Positions 13,127 through 25,700 of a DNA stretch of 64,000 nucleotides are shown here, in pieces. The notes under the pieces are model-generated. The model made no database searches. It saw nothing but the letters and a program-made list of their open reading frames with translations, and had not been told where the DNA came from. The position numbers and the translations under genes were made by a program. The DNA is from Meghimatium bilineatum (Eukaryota; Mollusca; Gastropoda; Stylommatophora; Philomycidae): assembly GCA_034231615.1 (NCBI GenBank), contig CM067311.1, positions 10,371,212 to 10,435,211 on the forward strand, read 5' to 3'. Position 1 is the first letter of the stretch. Each line of letters starts with the position of its first letter.

Positions 13127-13799
13127 TAGTTTCAATACAATTACATTTTAAACACGAGGTTTGTAAACATCAATTTGAGAGACTAATGGTATCATTGATA
13201 ACAATAACATTTTAAGCTTTGCAAACTCTCTATGTTTAACATAATCTGCATGTACAGATCTGGCACAACCTGGCATTATATTTTGGATGACGAGAACATA
13301 AAATAAATCAATGAAATATGAAGTGTCTGTAATGATACAAATTATAACACTCTAACATTATTGCTAACATGCATTCGCTCATAATTGGATTAACAATTAA
13401 ATGATTATTTATATATATATATACATTCTCAGGGTGGGTTGGTGGCGATTCAATAGACCAGAACCACTACATACTATTGCGTATATAATGAGAGTTGATG
13501 CATGACCTTCTGCAATAGAAGAGCTTTGCTCATTACTCTTTATTATTCTCGTGAATTTCATTGATCAGTTTATATACTTCGAGTCGCATGCCATAAATAA
13601 CCAAGGAGACTCCTAAGTATATAAATATTGACGAACGACAATAATCAAAAACGTAACAAATCATGGTCTAATAAATTCTGCGAACAGGTCTTCTAGACTG
13701 TCGAAGGTCATGGTTGATGGAAGTGTTTTTGCATTACATAATCAAATGACACTCTGAGTGGTGAAGGGGATCACATTTCTCCACACATGTATCTTCTGT

Positions 13800-14290
13800 T
13801 CAGCTGGTGACTTTCTTCTTGGTTATGACAACCTCCCCTTGACCTTTCCAGTGGTTACTAACTATTCAAGTTTTTCTCTTGTCATCACATGCCCTATAAA
13901 TCTTATACAGCGGAATCCCTCTTTAGCGAATTCTTTTATAACAAATTTCCCTATGTATAACAACACTTTCCAAAATCCCCAATTATATTTATTCTATATC
14001 ATTTGTATTGTATACAGCGAATTTGTTATTACATACATATTTTGTCTGTCTGGACCAAGTTGTTATAACAAGATTCCAATATATAATTATCTTTATTAAT
14101 CAGTGATAGTTTTTTTTGTTAATTATATTTATTTTCCTATAACTCGTGACTGCCTGCCTCTAATTTCTGCTATAGTTTGTCTCTTTACTTCAGCGTCTCA
14201 GGGGGCAACTGTATTCATTTTCTTTACCCATGGTATTTTCATCATAATTCTTTTAAAAAAACCACATCTCTGTAGCTAGCCTCCGATGCA
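13800..14290 (-). mobile_element. RTE-like 3' remnant interrupted by a MITE
   Basis: The parts 13800-13905 and 14130-14290 correspond to consecutive pieces of the remnant at 6875-7225 (TTTCCAGTGGTTA, ATGCCCTA, TGACTGCCTGCCTCTAA, CCATGGTATTTTCATCAT). The MITE at 13907-14078 separates them. Confidence 0.6.
13907..14078. mobile_element. MITE with TACAGTGGA-type ends, copy 1
   Basis: It begins TACAGCGGAATCCCTCTTTA, has the central CCCCAATTATATTTATTCTA, and ends in CAAGTTGTTATAACAAGATTCCA. The termini are inverted repeats and the right tip is eroded. The family of about 165 bp, next to TA, looks pogo/Tc1-related. Confidence 0.65.
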
Positions 14291-14337
14291 CTTTTAATTC
14301 TTTTGTTTTTTTGTGCTTCACATCTATAGCAAATACA

Positions 14338-14474
14338 GCAGATCTCATTATAAAAACGTGATCTGGACCGACACAGAATAACAGACATTCGCTATATACA
14401 GGTTAAATAAAGGATAAACACTAAAGCATAAATATAATTGGGGATTTTGAAAAGTATTGTTATATAGAGAAATC
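14338..14474. mobile_element. MITE with TACAGTGGA-type ends, copy 2, eroded
   Basis: GCAGATCTCATTATAAAAAC, GGACCGACACAGAATAACAG, TATATAATTGGGGATTTTGAA-like centre and TATATAGAGAAATCC are the inverted equivalents of copy 1. Confidence 0.6.
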
Positions 14475-14610
14475 CTGTCGCAGGCAATTGTGCCTTCTGG
14501 ACCGTTCAGAAAGCACTGACAAAATACTGAATATTGCTCAGAAAAATCACTACATCTCAAGAAAATGCTGGGTCAATGGCTATGTCCTGAATAGGATATG
14601 CTATCAATTT
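14475..14610 (+). mobile_element. SINE tail
   Basis: GGCAATTGTGCCTTCTGGAC, AAAATGCTGGGTCAATGGCT and ATGTCCTGAATAGGATATGC match the body and tail of the SINEs at 4385 and 6020. The tRNA-like head is missing. Confidence 0.5.
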
Positions 14611-14672
14611 ATATTAATAAATAAAATGTAGACTACATACATATATATAGTCTACAAGCAATCTGATGTAAA

Positions 14673-14833
14673 TACAGTGGAGTCTGATTATTGCGCATAC
14701 ATTTATAACAAAATTCCCTACTTAACAATACTTCTCAAAACCCGATTTTTAGCCTTTACTGTATATAGCGGAAACCTATTATCACATTAATATTCGTTGG
14801 TCCGTACCAATGCGTTATAATGAGACTCCACTG
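14673..14833. mobile_element. MITE with TACAGTGGA-type ends, copy 3, intact ends
   Basis: TACAGTGGAGTCTGATTATT at the left and ATAATGAGACTCCACTGA at the right are inverted repeats. At 161 bp this is the best-preserved copy. Confidence 0.7.
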
Positions 14834-15119
14834 AATGAACTTCAATAAAGCAAACATAACCAAATAAGAGAATATATGGTAAGTTTCAACTGGATTTTCT
14901 TATAAGATACTTTATGTTATAAGCAAAGGCAAAATTAAAATATTTTAGATTCACTGGAGTGCCTGCGGGTTGCCAGGATCCAGAAGAGGAAGAAATAATT
15001 GCACCACTATGATCTACCATAAGAGGTGAGTGACTAATGAGGCTTGGGAGTGGAGCCGGCTGTCCCATTCTAATGGCCATTCTGAGTTGGATGTGTACTG
15101 TACCCCTTGTAATTATTTG

Positions 15120-15230
15120 CTATAGTGTCAGGCCAAAAGACGCAAATATTGCGGCCAAGCTGCAAACCATGAAGCAATGCATTCTGGACTTCAGTTAACA
15201 GGAGGTTGAGAACAAACACAGAAGAAGAGA
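15120..15230 (+). mobile_element. Short interspersed repeat, GAA-tail family, fragment
   Basis: GTGTCAGGCCAAAAGACGCA, a GCAAACCATGAAGCAATGCA-type segment and GAGGTTGAGAACAAACACAG followed by AAGAAGAG match the 3' half of 27697-27962 in the opposite orientation. Confidence 0.55.
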
Positions 15231-15234
15231 TTCA

Positions 15235-15945
15235 TTAGTTAGTGTAGATGCTGGTTGTACCCTGTGTAACGTACCTGTAATGAGACATATTAGCAAAACC
15301 AGAAAAATTATTATTTATGTACAGAAGAAAGCAAAATAAGTAATAAATATTCATGACCTGAAGATTCATCAAGAAATTGAACAATACTATTCACAAGCAA
15401 ATTTAGACAAAATATCACTACACAAAGTACCGTAAAATAGATTTACAAAGCACAAACAACTAACTAAATAAAAAAACTGCGATAGAATAAAAAAGCCATG
15501 CCACACTGAAGTTTTAAAAAAAATTGACACTAAGCATGATTACGGAACAAAAGGTTTACAAGACTTGAAGCAAGGTCAAATGAAATATTTACAAAAATTA
15601 TAAAGAAGAAAAAAAGTGGATGTGGCAATGCAAAAGGAGTGAAACTTACAAGAATATCAACCATAGGAATGTTAAACCTAAAAGGCACCAAGGTGCCATA
15701 AGAACATATGTAATATTTTATTGTAAACTTGCACTGTGTAAATCTAATAGTGGGACATATAGAATCTTTCACAAATGGACTGAGAACCAAATAAGACAAA
15801 TGCCCTCGAAAATGGGAGCCTCCATGAGCCATCTGGAGGGCTGTAGTAATGGCTGAATCCCCGTTCAGATTTTGGAGGTTGTACAATGCATGCTACGTCT
15901 TTCAGCATTGACTATCAGCACGGTAGAGCCAGACAGCTCAGAAGT
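15235..15945. other. No gene recognised; downstream of the IBTK stop
   Basis: AT-rich sequence. The 118-codon - frame here is rich in Phe and Ile and resembles no family I know. TTTATT at 15717-15722 reads AATAAA on the - strand and could be a distal IBTK polyadenylation signal about 880 bp past the stop. Confidence 0.4.
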
Positions 15946-15949
15946 CTAG

Positions 15950-16345
15950 GGGAAGGGTTTTTAAGGACCATTTAGGCAGGGTTCAAAGGGTTATGGGGTT
16001 GCTTGCTTCTGGACAGAAGAAATGCTTCAAAGACTCTCTCTGTGTCTCTAAAAAACTTCAACATTAACAACACATCCTGGAAGTCTGTCACTCACAATGG
16101 CCATGTGTGGCAAAACAAATATGATTGCATCGCTGAGAAGCATCATATCTCCGAGAAAATGTGCTGCCCAATAAGACAATAACAAACAAACATGTCCAAG
16201 ATCATACATATCCAAAATTTGGCAGGGAATCTTATGCCAGGATTGGATTTTTCAGTAATTTCTGCACACACCAGAAAGATAACACAAGTCTGAAACTTGT
16301 CATCATCGCCTGCGATGGACGACTACTATCAATATCGTTATAACA
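15950..16345 (+). mobile_element. LINE 3' end (RQKKRYKDTLK-type family)
   Basis: Reads GLLASGQKKCFKDSLCVSLK, NFNINNTSWKSVTHNG, then shifts frame to ...GRESYARIGFFSNFCTHQK and LVIIACDGRLLS. The order matches the end of a LINE family whose reverse transcriptase closes with a short zinc-finger-like SRIGLxSHxRTH motif. A second tail is at 60365-60500. It lies just beyond the IBTK stop, antisense to it. Confidence 0.6.
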
Positions 16346-16604
16346 CACAAAAACAAATCTCATTTTGACGAAGCACTCCCCAAAACTATGTCAAATCACA
16401 TAACAAATAAATCTGAAAAAAAAACACCAAATCTCATGTTGAAAAAAACATTCACAAAACCATGTCAAATCACAAAACAAATAAATTTGACAAATTTCAT
16501 ATAGGAAGACTCCGTCAGACATAATCTTGAATGTATTAATATCAGTTGCCAGAGTAGTACTCTAAGCAGGTCATACTACAAAATTTACTGTCAAACGATT
16601 GGTC

Positions 16605-16754
16605 TTATATATGACCAGTTCCTGATGGTTTCTGAGTCCGGTGCCACAAAGGTGCTGCCATCTGTTTACTGACTCTCTCCACGGTGATATAGTGATCTGA
16701 TTCTTTTCCGACAGCGTAGTGGGTAAGCAGCTCAGCCATTGCCTTCTCTTCAAG
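16605..16754 (-). CDS. IBTK: IBTK terminal coding exon
   Basis: LEEKAMAELLTHYAVGKESD, then YITVERVSKQMAAPLWHRTQ and TAA at 16605-16607; 49 residues. The vertebrate end has the same spacing (EE.AI.DLL.FYE...VIVER....VP.W). No clear AATAAA on the - strand within 300 bp of the stop. Confidence 0.95.
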   Translation of the reverse strand, partial: LEEKAMAELLTHYAVGKESDHYITVERVSKQMAAPLWHRTQKPSGTGHI

Positions 16755-19700
16755 CTGAAAATAAAAATACCAAATAATAGCCTAGTATTTATTAATCAGT
16801 TGCAAAGTTTGCCATAATTACATATAATCTTACATCTATATTCGATACATAGGTAGAGCAGATATATATATTATAATAACATAATAATGCAACATAAATT
16901 ATAATCACAAACATAATAATGTAACATAAATTATAATCACAAACATAATAATGTAACATAAATTATAACCACAAACATAATAATGGAACATAAATTATAA
17001 TCACAAACATAATAATGTAACATAAATTATAATCACAAACATAATAATGTAACATAAATTATAATCACAAACATAATAATGGAACATAAATTATAACCAC
17101 AAACATAATAATGCAACATAAATTATAATCACAAACATAATAATGCAACATAAATTATAATCACAAATATAATAATGCAACATAAATTATAATCACAAAC
17201 ATAATAATGCAACATAAATTATAATCACAAACATAATAATGCAACATAAATTATAATCACAAACATAATAATGCAACATAAATTATAATCACAAACATAA
17301 TGCAACAAATTAGTCACAAACATAATAATGCAACATAAATTATAATCACAAACATAATGCAACAAATTAGTCACAAACATAATAATCATATCAATCAGTT
17401 GCAAAGTCTACCATAATTACATATACATCTATATTATATACATAGGTAGAGCAGATGGCAGGGAAGGTAAGGGAATCCACTGAAAATAATATTATTATTA
17501 GTCTTCTTCAAGGCACAAGTTCAAACTCCTGAAGAAACATTAGGTAATGTCTCTGCAGCAAAGGTTGGTTGGAACAGACCTCATACATCTGCCACAATGA
17601 GTAGGGGTTGTTTCTCATTAACCCTTTGACAAAGCCAGAATGTTCTTTTTTTTTTTTTACCTCACTCTAAGCATAGATGGAGAGCGCGGTAGCCTAGTTG
17701 ATAGTGAGCTTGCTTGCTATCACTGGGTTACAGCGTGCCAGGTTCGAAACCACGTCTGGACATTAAAAGAAAATCTAGCTTGTGATGTTTAGCTTGACAT
17801 GACCGCTCCTTCAGTCGACTCAGCTGCAATTGAGTACCTGAAGCATGAGTTAAGGGAGGTAAAGACAGCAAGGATGGGAATTGGCAACCCCACCTAATAG
17901 TTGCTGCGGCTTAGTACATGAAGAGTTATCTTCATCCCCAACGGCAGCTTGCTGCCATGGGACATACCTTTATCTTTACTAAGTGTAGATTCTATGAAGG
18001 CAACTAAATACAGTTTACAATAAATAAGTGCAGAAGACAACTAAATACAGTTTACAATAAATAAGTGCAGAAGACAACTAAATACAGTTTACAATAACTA
18101 AGTATAAATTCGATTAAGACAACTAAATACAGTTTACAATAAATAAATACAGACTATATGAAGACAACTAATACAGTTTACAATAACTAAGTATAAATTC
18201 TATTAAGACAACTAAATACAGTTTACAATAAATAAATACAGACAACTAATACAGTTTACAATAAATAAATACAGACTATATGAAGACAACTAATACAGTT
18301 TACAATAAATAAATACAGACTATATGAAGACAACTAATACAGTTTACAATAAATAAGTGCAGAAGACAACTAAATACAGTTTACAATAACTAAGTATACA
18401 GGCTTTTACCTGTATAAGAGCCAGAGGTTTCTGAACTATGCGCATCAAAGTATCAGATTTCTCCTTCTCATCTTTCAGAATGGCTGAAAAATCAAGGGTA
18501 GCAATAGGTGCTTGAGAAGGTGGGCTAGATGCTAAAGCAGCTCGTCGCTGCCAGGCATTACCTGCTTCAGTTGGTGGGCTTGAAGATACTCTTGTATCGT
18601 CAAGGTTAGCAACTTGGGTACTTCTTCCAATCAGTGCAGACAACCCCCAACTAGAATGGATCACATAAGTGAACAATGAGACCAGTCAAATAAGTGAACA
18701 ATGAGACATGTCAAATAAGTGAACAATGAGACATGTCAAATAAGTGAACAATGAGACATGTCAAATAAGTGAACAATGTGACAGGTCAAATAAGTGAATG
18801 ATGAGAGGTCAAATAAGTGAAGGATGAGACAAGTCAACTAAGTGAATACAGCGGAATCTCGTTATAACAACTTGGTTTAGACTGACAAAATATGTTGTTG
18901 AAGAACCCCAGGAATTACAAGCAATTAGCTCTTACTTCCTATGTGCAGTGGGGTGCTATTTCTGAGCTTTCATACCCAGGAGACTTCAGCTTTTGGCTTA
19001 GTTTAATGCCTATTGAAGGAGACTTCTACTCAGAGGGGATCTATAATTGTATAGATGATATACTACAAAGCTTCCATAAGAGAGCCTCAATATAACAGCA
19101 TGTCATCTACTAAGGTTTTCTGTTGCATGGGTGGTTTGTTTAGTGGGCCATTGGTGAGACCCACAGACGCAACCGCATGTGTAAATATTTATGTAATAAC
19201 AGAAATTTGCTATATACAGTGCAAACAATATAGAATAAATCCAATTGGGGATTTTGAAGTGGTGTTATATAGACAATTTTGTTATAACATAATGCATTAT
19301 AAAGGGATTCCACTGTACATATATGTATCATAACTAGAGACAAACAAACTAAGTGAATACATATATGCAACATAACTAGAGACAAGTAAACTAAGTGAAT
19401 ACATATATGCAACATAACTAGAGACAAGTAAACTAAGTGAATACATATATGCAACGTAACTAGAGACAAGCAAACTAAGTGAATACATATATGTATCATA
19501 ACTAGAGACAAACAAACTAAGTGAATACATATATGCAACATAACTAGAGACAAACAAACTAAGTGAATACATATATGCAACATAGCTAGAGACAAGTAAA
19601 CTCTAAGTGAATACATATATGCAACATAACTAGAGACAAGTAAACTAAGTGAATACATATATGCAACATAACTAGAGACAAGTAAACTAAGTGAATATAA

Positions 19701-22700
19701 GTGAATACATATATGCAACATAGCTAGATTAAGACAGATTTATTTCTCAATGTTTCTTCAGCACTGAGTACACAGTCAGTGACTATTTTGTGTAATTCTT
19801 GCATGTTGTACAAATCCAGTCAGGTCTTCCTTGATGGTTGTTATATGAAGAGTCTCTCTTGGTCCCCCTTTCTCTTGTCATTTATTTGGTAGTAATGTTT
19901 GTAGATGCAGCCTACTCTCATTCATTCTAAATACATGTCCAATATGTCTTCTTCTTCTTTCCTTCCTCTTTTACCCTTTACGGGAGTCGAGGGAGATACA
20001 ATGTTCTTGTTCTCGCTTTTCTGGCAGCTTCAGATAATGTTATTTGGTGTTCGTGTAATGTCTCTTTGATGTTGTCGATCCAGCGTACTCTAGGTCTACC
20101 CTTGGCTCTTCTTTCTGCTTCTCCTCTCTTCATATATGCTTTATAAACTAATGAATCACACTGCATTCTTTCCAGATGACCATTATAAGTCAATATAACT
20201 GGGTTTTTTTAAGACAATGGAAACTTAACATAAATCTTGTTTTTCCAGAGACCTACAAATAACTAATTTGTAGTTTATTAGTAAATTGATATAATTATCC
20301 ATTGTTTTAAGGCTCATAAAGGTGACCATATGTGTTCACAAAATCTGTACAGAGTGTCAACTATTATACAGTGAAATACCTTTATAGCGCATCCTTTTAT
20401 AACACATTTCCCAATTTAACAACACTTTACAGAATCCCCAATTATATTTATTCTTTATACTGTATATAATGATATTCCGTTACTATACACATATTTCATT
20501 GATCCGGACCACATTGTTATAATGAGATTTGACTGTATTATTTCAAATATTACGTCTTTCATCTGAAGCCTCTGTTATCTTGCCCTTTTTTTAAAATGAT
20601 TTTTATATCTTTGTTGTCGATAAGCCTTCCAAATATTTTGGCAATATTCTTAAGACTCACTTTATTGAATACCTTGTTGTCAACTTTAAAACAAAAATTG
20701 TATTTCTATGGCACCATATGCTGTAGTTATATCACATTAATATATTTTTACTGAGATCACAACATCTTGATCAAATGTCTCATAAGCAGAATGCTAGAGA
20801 AGATTCCACAAATAGATGAAGGTGGACAGGCATTTTTGGTGGGACCCATCATTTGACATTTGTTACTGTGATGAATCCTACATAAATGTAAGAAGCAATA
20901 TAAATACTCAACAATAACATCTCATGATAGTGGTGAAGCATTGCAAACTTGTGTAGTTTGACCATATGATGAGGCACAATCCCCTATCCAAAACTATCTT
21001 GAAGGGAACAGGTGAGGGTGGAAGAAGATGAAGTGCACAGAGAATAGTATAGATTGATAGTATTAAAGACTGGACAGGATTTCAATTCTCCACACTTGAA
21101 CATAAAACTGAGAACAGAGAAATGTGCCAAAATTTGTGTGCTGATATTTTCAGAGTGGCACCCCTACAACCCTGAAGGGTTATAGGTTTGATGATGATGA
21201 TGAATGATTGTTTTCTCAAAATATTGTACTCATCACACAAAGAAGACCCAGTATCAAATCCAGCAATAAAGTCACCATCAATATGACTCCATAGGCATGA
21301 TTTTTATGGTTGTTGTGTTTTTTTTCAATTATGTGTTTCTTGAGGCCCCAGTTGGACCATAACATAGAAAATAATCCATGTTAATGTGTTTATTGTTATT
21401 GTTTTTTTTAAATTTGATAGTATAGATCACAGTAATATTATTACTTAAAACAATATTTATAGTTTATTTGTTATGTTAATATGGCACTCCCTTCTTTGTC
21501 TGACATCCTCTGGCGCAATGCACAATTGTGGCACAGGGCGGCGGTGGGGCAATGGATCCAAGCTGATATTTTGAACTCCATAAGAGATAAAGCACACGAG
21601 AGTGAGACTAATGTGGATGATGATTCCTTTTCAATGTCCAGGATTAAATATCAGGGTTTGAAATGTGGTGTTGCTAAATGTGAACATTTTGGAGTGCGCG
21701 CAAAAGAATGATGGTCAACCAGCAGAGGATCGTCATGGTACTGTCAGCAGAAGTATAATGGTGGATACACTCACTGAGAGATCGGAGCACCTATGGACAC
21801 ATCCAGTTTGCAGTGATGATGATCCGACAACTAACTAACTAACATCCTTTGACATTTTGGTTATTTATACTTGAAACTAACTATTCCTGTTAATATCTAG
21901 ATCTCCATATCTAATAATATTGCCACTGGATCCTAGCTAGGAAGAAGAGCCCAACATCTAAAAAAAACCTATATTACTAAAGAAGATGAACAAAAGAAAG
22001 ACTTAATAAACATCATGAGCCAAACCTTGCAGATCCTGAAGGAGGTGACTTTCCAAGTGTTCCAACAGTGGCTATACTGGTACCACTTGATGATCTGCTT
22101 TTTGGTACAGCAGCCACAGGAGATGGCAGTTCAGGGATGGATACTGCATCCTTATCCTCAATCATAAGGTCACGGAAAGATTTCACTGTGCTTCCAAACG
22201 AACCCCTGTAAAAATACGTATAAACTAAGTACAGGAAAGCACATATGACATAAATCAGTCTATTAACAGAATTATGCATTTTCTTACCTAACTTTTTATT
22301 AACATGAAAAAATTAGTGAACTAGTATGAATTTCTGTTACTGAACTATTAGGTTTCTTGTTATTTATATGTTAGTCCCTTTCAGAATGAAATTAAGTGTC
22401 CAAATTGTCTCATTACTCATAAACTTGACTATCCATATTCAGCAGGTTGGCCTGGGAAACCGACTGTATCAGGATTTGAACTTCTCTACATCTGAATTCA
22501 GTACTATATGACTACCATTGTCTATTATTTGTCACATCTGATCTGATTTATACACGTATGAAAATAATATATCCTTACATTAGTCATTCTAAAAATTTGT
22601 TGGATCGTTACATTTGAAAAATACATTTAACTTCATAAGTATATCTGAAGAAGATTAAATTTTTTTTTAAATATTGGAATGCAATATAATAATAGGCCAC

Positions 22701-25700
22701 AACAGATTCAAAACAATAATGTATAGGGAGTTTGTTGAGCCCACTTAAACACTCGGCCACTGTTTTAATTAAAAGTTCAATTCTGCATGAAAAGTTATGT
22801 TCGCAAGCATGTAAATTTAGTTTTTAAAACTTGCTCAAATATATGACTGTCTATAAGCCAATTAGTTGAACAGTGAATTATCTAAACCAGTGATTCTCTA
22901 TGTGGGCAATATCCCTTCTCGGAAGTCAAAGCAATTTCTAGGGGGCTATAAAGATAAATTTGAAAACTGGGGCAGACTCGTCTGGGTTGGACCTAGAAAC
23001 AAGATTTTTTTAAAGTTATATAACACTAATCTGCAGCAAGTGAATATTACTGCCATTTTGGGGGGGGGGGGGGAGGAGGAGGGGGGGAAGGAAGAGTACA
23101 TCAGAGAGAAAAAAATTGGCCATTTGGGAGAAATATTGAGAACTACAGATCCAAACACTTTGCAATCAAAGAATAAAGAATATTGATTTAATAATGGATC
23201 TTCGGAACTTTCCAAAAAGTTTACTTTTCCTTTTCTCACCTCTAGATACTCTCATTTCTAACATTCTCTGTATGTGTACGTTCTCAACGCTAGAAATGGG
23301 AGTATCTAGAGATGACGGAAGGAAAAGTAAATTTTTAGGAAAGTCCCGAATATCCATGATTAAATTCAAGCTACTCTATACAGGTTTTTCTCTATGTGAT
23401 GTCATGATCTTCTGCCAGTTTTTCTCTATGTGATGTCGCGATCTTCTGCCAGTTTTTCTCTATGTGATGTCATGATCTTCTGCCAGTTTTTCTCTATGTG
23501 ATGTCACGATCTTCTGCCAGTTTTTCTCTATGTGATGTCACGATCTTCTGCCAGTTTTTCTCTATGTGAAGTCATGGTCTTCTTCCAGTTTTTCTCAGAT
23601 ATTCCAGCAATAATTAAAAGAAATGGATTGATATTTTTTTCACATGTCAATGTATCACAAATTTGGCATGTTTTTAATTCTTGTACCCTAGCGAGTTCAA
23701 CAGGTTATATCTGCTCTGGAGCATTGCAGTGGTTTGACATGGTCTAGTGACTTGACTCTTCTGTGACTGAGCATGGGTATACTGTTAGAAGTTTAGCCCT
23801 ATGCAAGACTTTCAGCACTAGTTACTCAATGTTCAAAACTTGTCAAAAATAGTTAAATCCCATTATAACAACTTGGTCCAGACAAACAAAATATGTATGT
23901 TATAACAGAAATTCGCTATATACAGCACCCACAATATATAATAAATATAACTGGGAATTTTGAAGTGTTGTATAGAGAAATTTGTTATAAAATAATGCAC
24001 ATAGAGGAATTCCACTGTATATATGAAAGTTGTTGAGTCATTCTTCTTCTTCTTGTAAATATGATGCCTGTGTTTCAGACCCGCTAAGGAGAGAACTTTG
24101 TTTGGATCTCTAGAAATTACAAGCAATAGAGCTCTTTTATCCATTTGTGAAATGGGGAATTTTTCCAGAGCTTTATTTCACACTCAGAAGACTAACACTC
24201 AATGGTGTGCACTCTAACACTCAATGGTGTGCAAGGTGTGCACTCTTAAAACTAAATGGTGTGCACTCTAACACTCAATGGTGTGCAAGGTGTGCACTCT
24301 TAAAACTAAATGGTGTGCACTCTAACACTCAATGGCGTGCAAGGTGTGCACTCTAACACTCGATGGTGTGCAAGGTGTGCAGAAACCTCTCACTCAGGGT
24401 TCAAATATAATTTTATACACGAAGTGCTATGCAGTTTCAAAAGGAGGAATATTTTCCTATACAGGTATGTCATCTATTAGGGATTTACTATTGCCTGGTG
24501 GGTCACTGGTGAGATAGGCACATGGAAGGCCAGACAACACAGGATACAAAAAAAATCAGCTCCCTGATGTTAATTTTTACCTTCGACAGAAATACATCAT
24601 TGTACTACCTTATTGTGCATGACTAAAAGAAGCTAAAAGTTTCTCTTCAGTAGCTGATGAAAAGCTGGTACCCTTGTGCAGTGATGTGCAGTAAGATAGT
24701 GTAATTGTGTGTTTCTGTCGATAGATAAATAAAAGGCTTCACGAGAGCAAATTTTCACCTACTTTAGTTGTCTGGCCTTCACTTCTGTGCGTCACAGACC
24801 TATAGATCTTCCATATGCCAAAGATCAACATGGTGACCAAATGACATATAATAAACACCATCTTTATTCCAACGTTATATTACCAGTGCCAGACAAGGCC
24901 CCTGACAAAAACACACTTGAGAAAGATTACAACATGCGAGATGAAATGCCTGCGAAAAGCTATAAAAGTCACCAGAAGAGACCGAATGAGAAATGAAGAC
25001 ATCTGAAAGATAGCCGAGACCATATCATGCAAACAATATATAGAAAAACAGCAGATCCACTGTTTCGGACACCTTACTCGAATGGAACCATCACAACCAT
25101 CCATCCAGGTGTACAACAGCAGAAAGCACCGCTACAAAGAAAGAGGATGACCAAGAAAAATATGGGAGGATTAAATCAGAGAGATTGTTAAAAGACACGG
25201 CAAGCACAACAAAAACTTAAACTCCCCAGGATCCTTGATGGCATTTGTAGAAAAGACAATAGATAGATAGATACACCACAGACTTTCCATACACCACAGA
25301 CTTTCCATACACCACAGACCTACAGATCTCAGTATGCAAGATAAGACTAAGTAAAACTATATACCAATATTGAAACAGACAAAGATCATTTCACAAAGTC
25401 TATTGTACATAAGTGATGTTAATGTTTTAACCTATTGACTTCAGTTTAAACTTACCATGCTGCCTTGGGAGATGTTGTACTGCTACTGTTTGGTTTTTCT
25501 AATGTCTCTGAGGTGCTGATCTTAAGTTGCTTATCTTTTACGTCTTTACTTTGCTGCTTTTTAACATCTTTCCAAGAAACACGACCAGAGAAGGTACTCT
25601 TTTTCCTAGAAATAAATTAAACATTTTCAAGAAACTTTTCCCCATTCCCACAGTTTTATTTGTTAAGTCATCAAAATTCACACTTTTGTTAATCTACACT

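Noticed and set aside
15530..15886. 118-codon - strand frame downstream of IBTK
   Set aside because: Its composition follows AT-rich DNA (Phe and Ile runs), and no motif, splice context or homologue is apparent.
17600..17650. TTAACCCTTTGACAAAGCC as a piggyBac-type end
   Set aside because: No matching opposite end was found nearby. It may be a truncated relic.
19140..19721. A 193-codon - strand frame with YMYSLSLLVSSYVA repeats, hydrophobic like a membrane protein
   Set aside because: It is the translation of a 40-41-bp minisatellite running into a MITE.
22430..22520. Possible inverted tRNA-headed SINE (GGGAAACCGAC, GATTTGAACTTCTC)
   Set aside because: Only a faint B box and loop resemblance, with no second copy in the window.
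22946..23239. Pro/Ser-rich - strand frame near 23050
   Set aside because: Produced by a poly-G run inside a hAT-like element.
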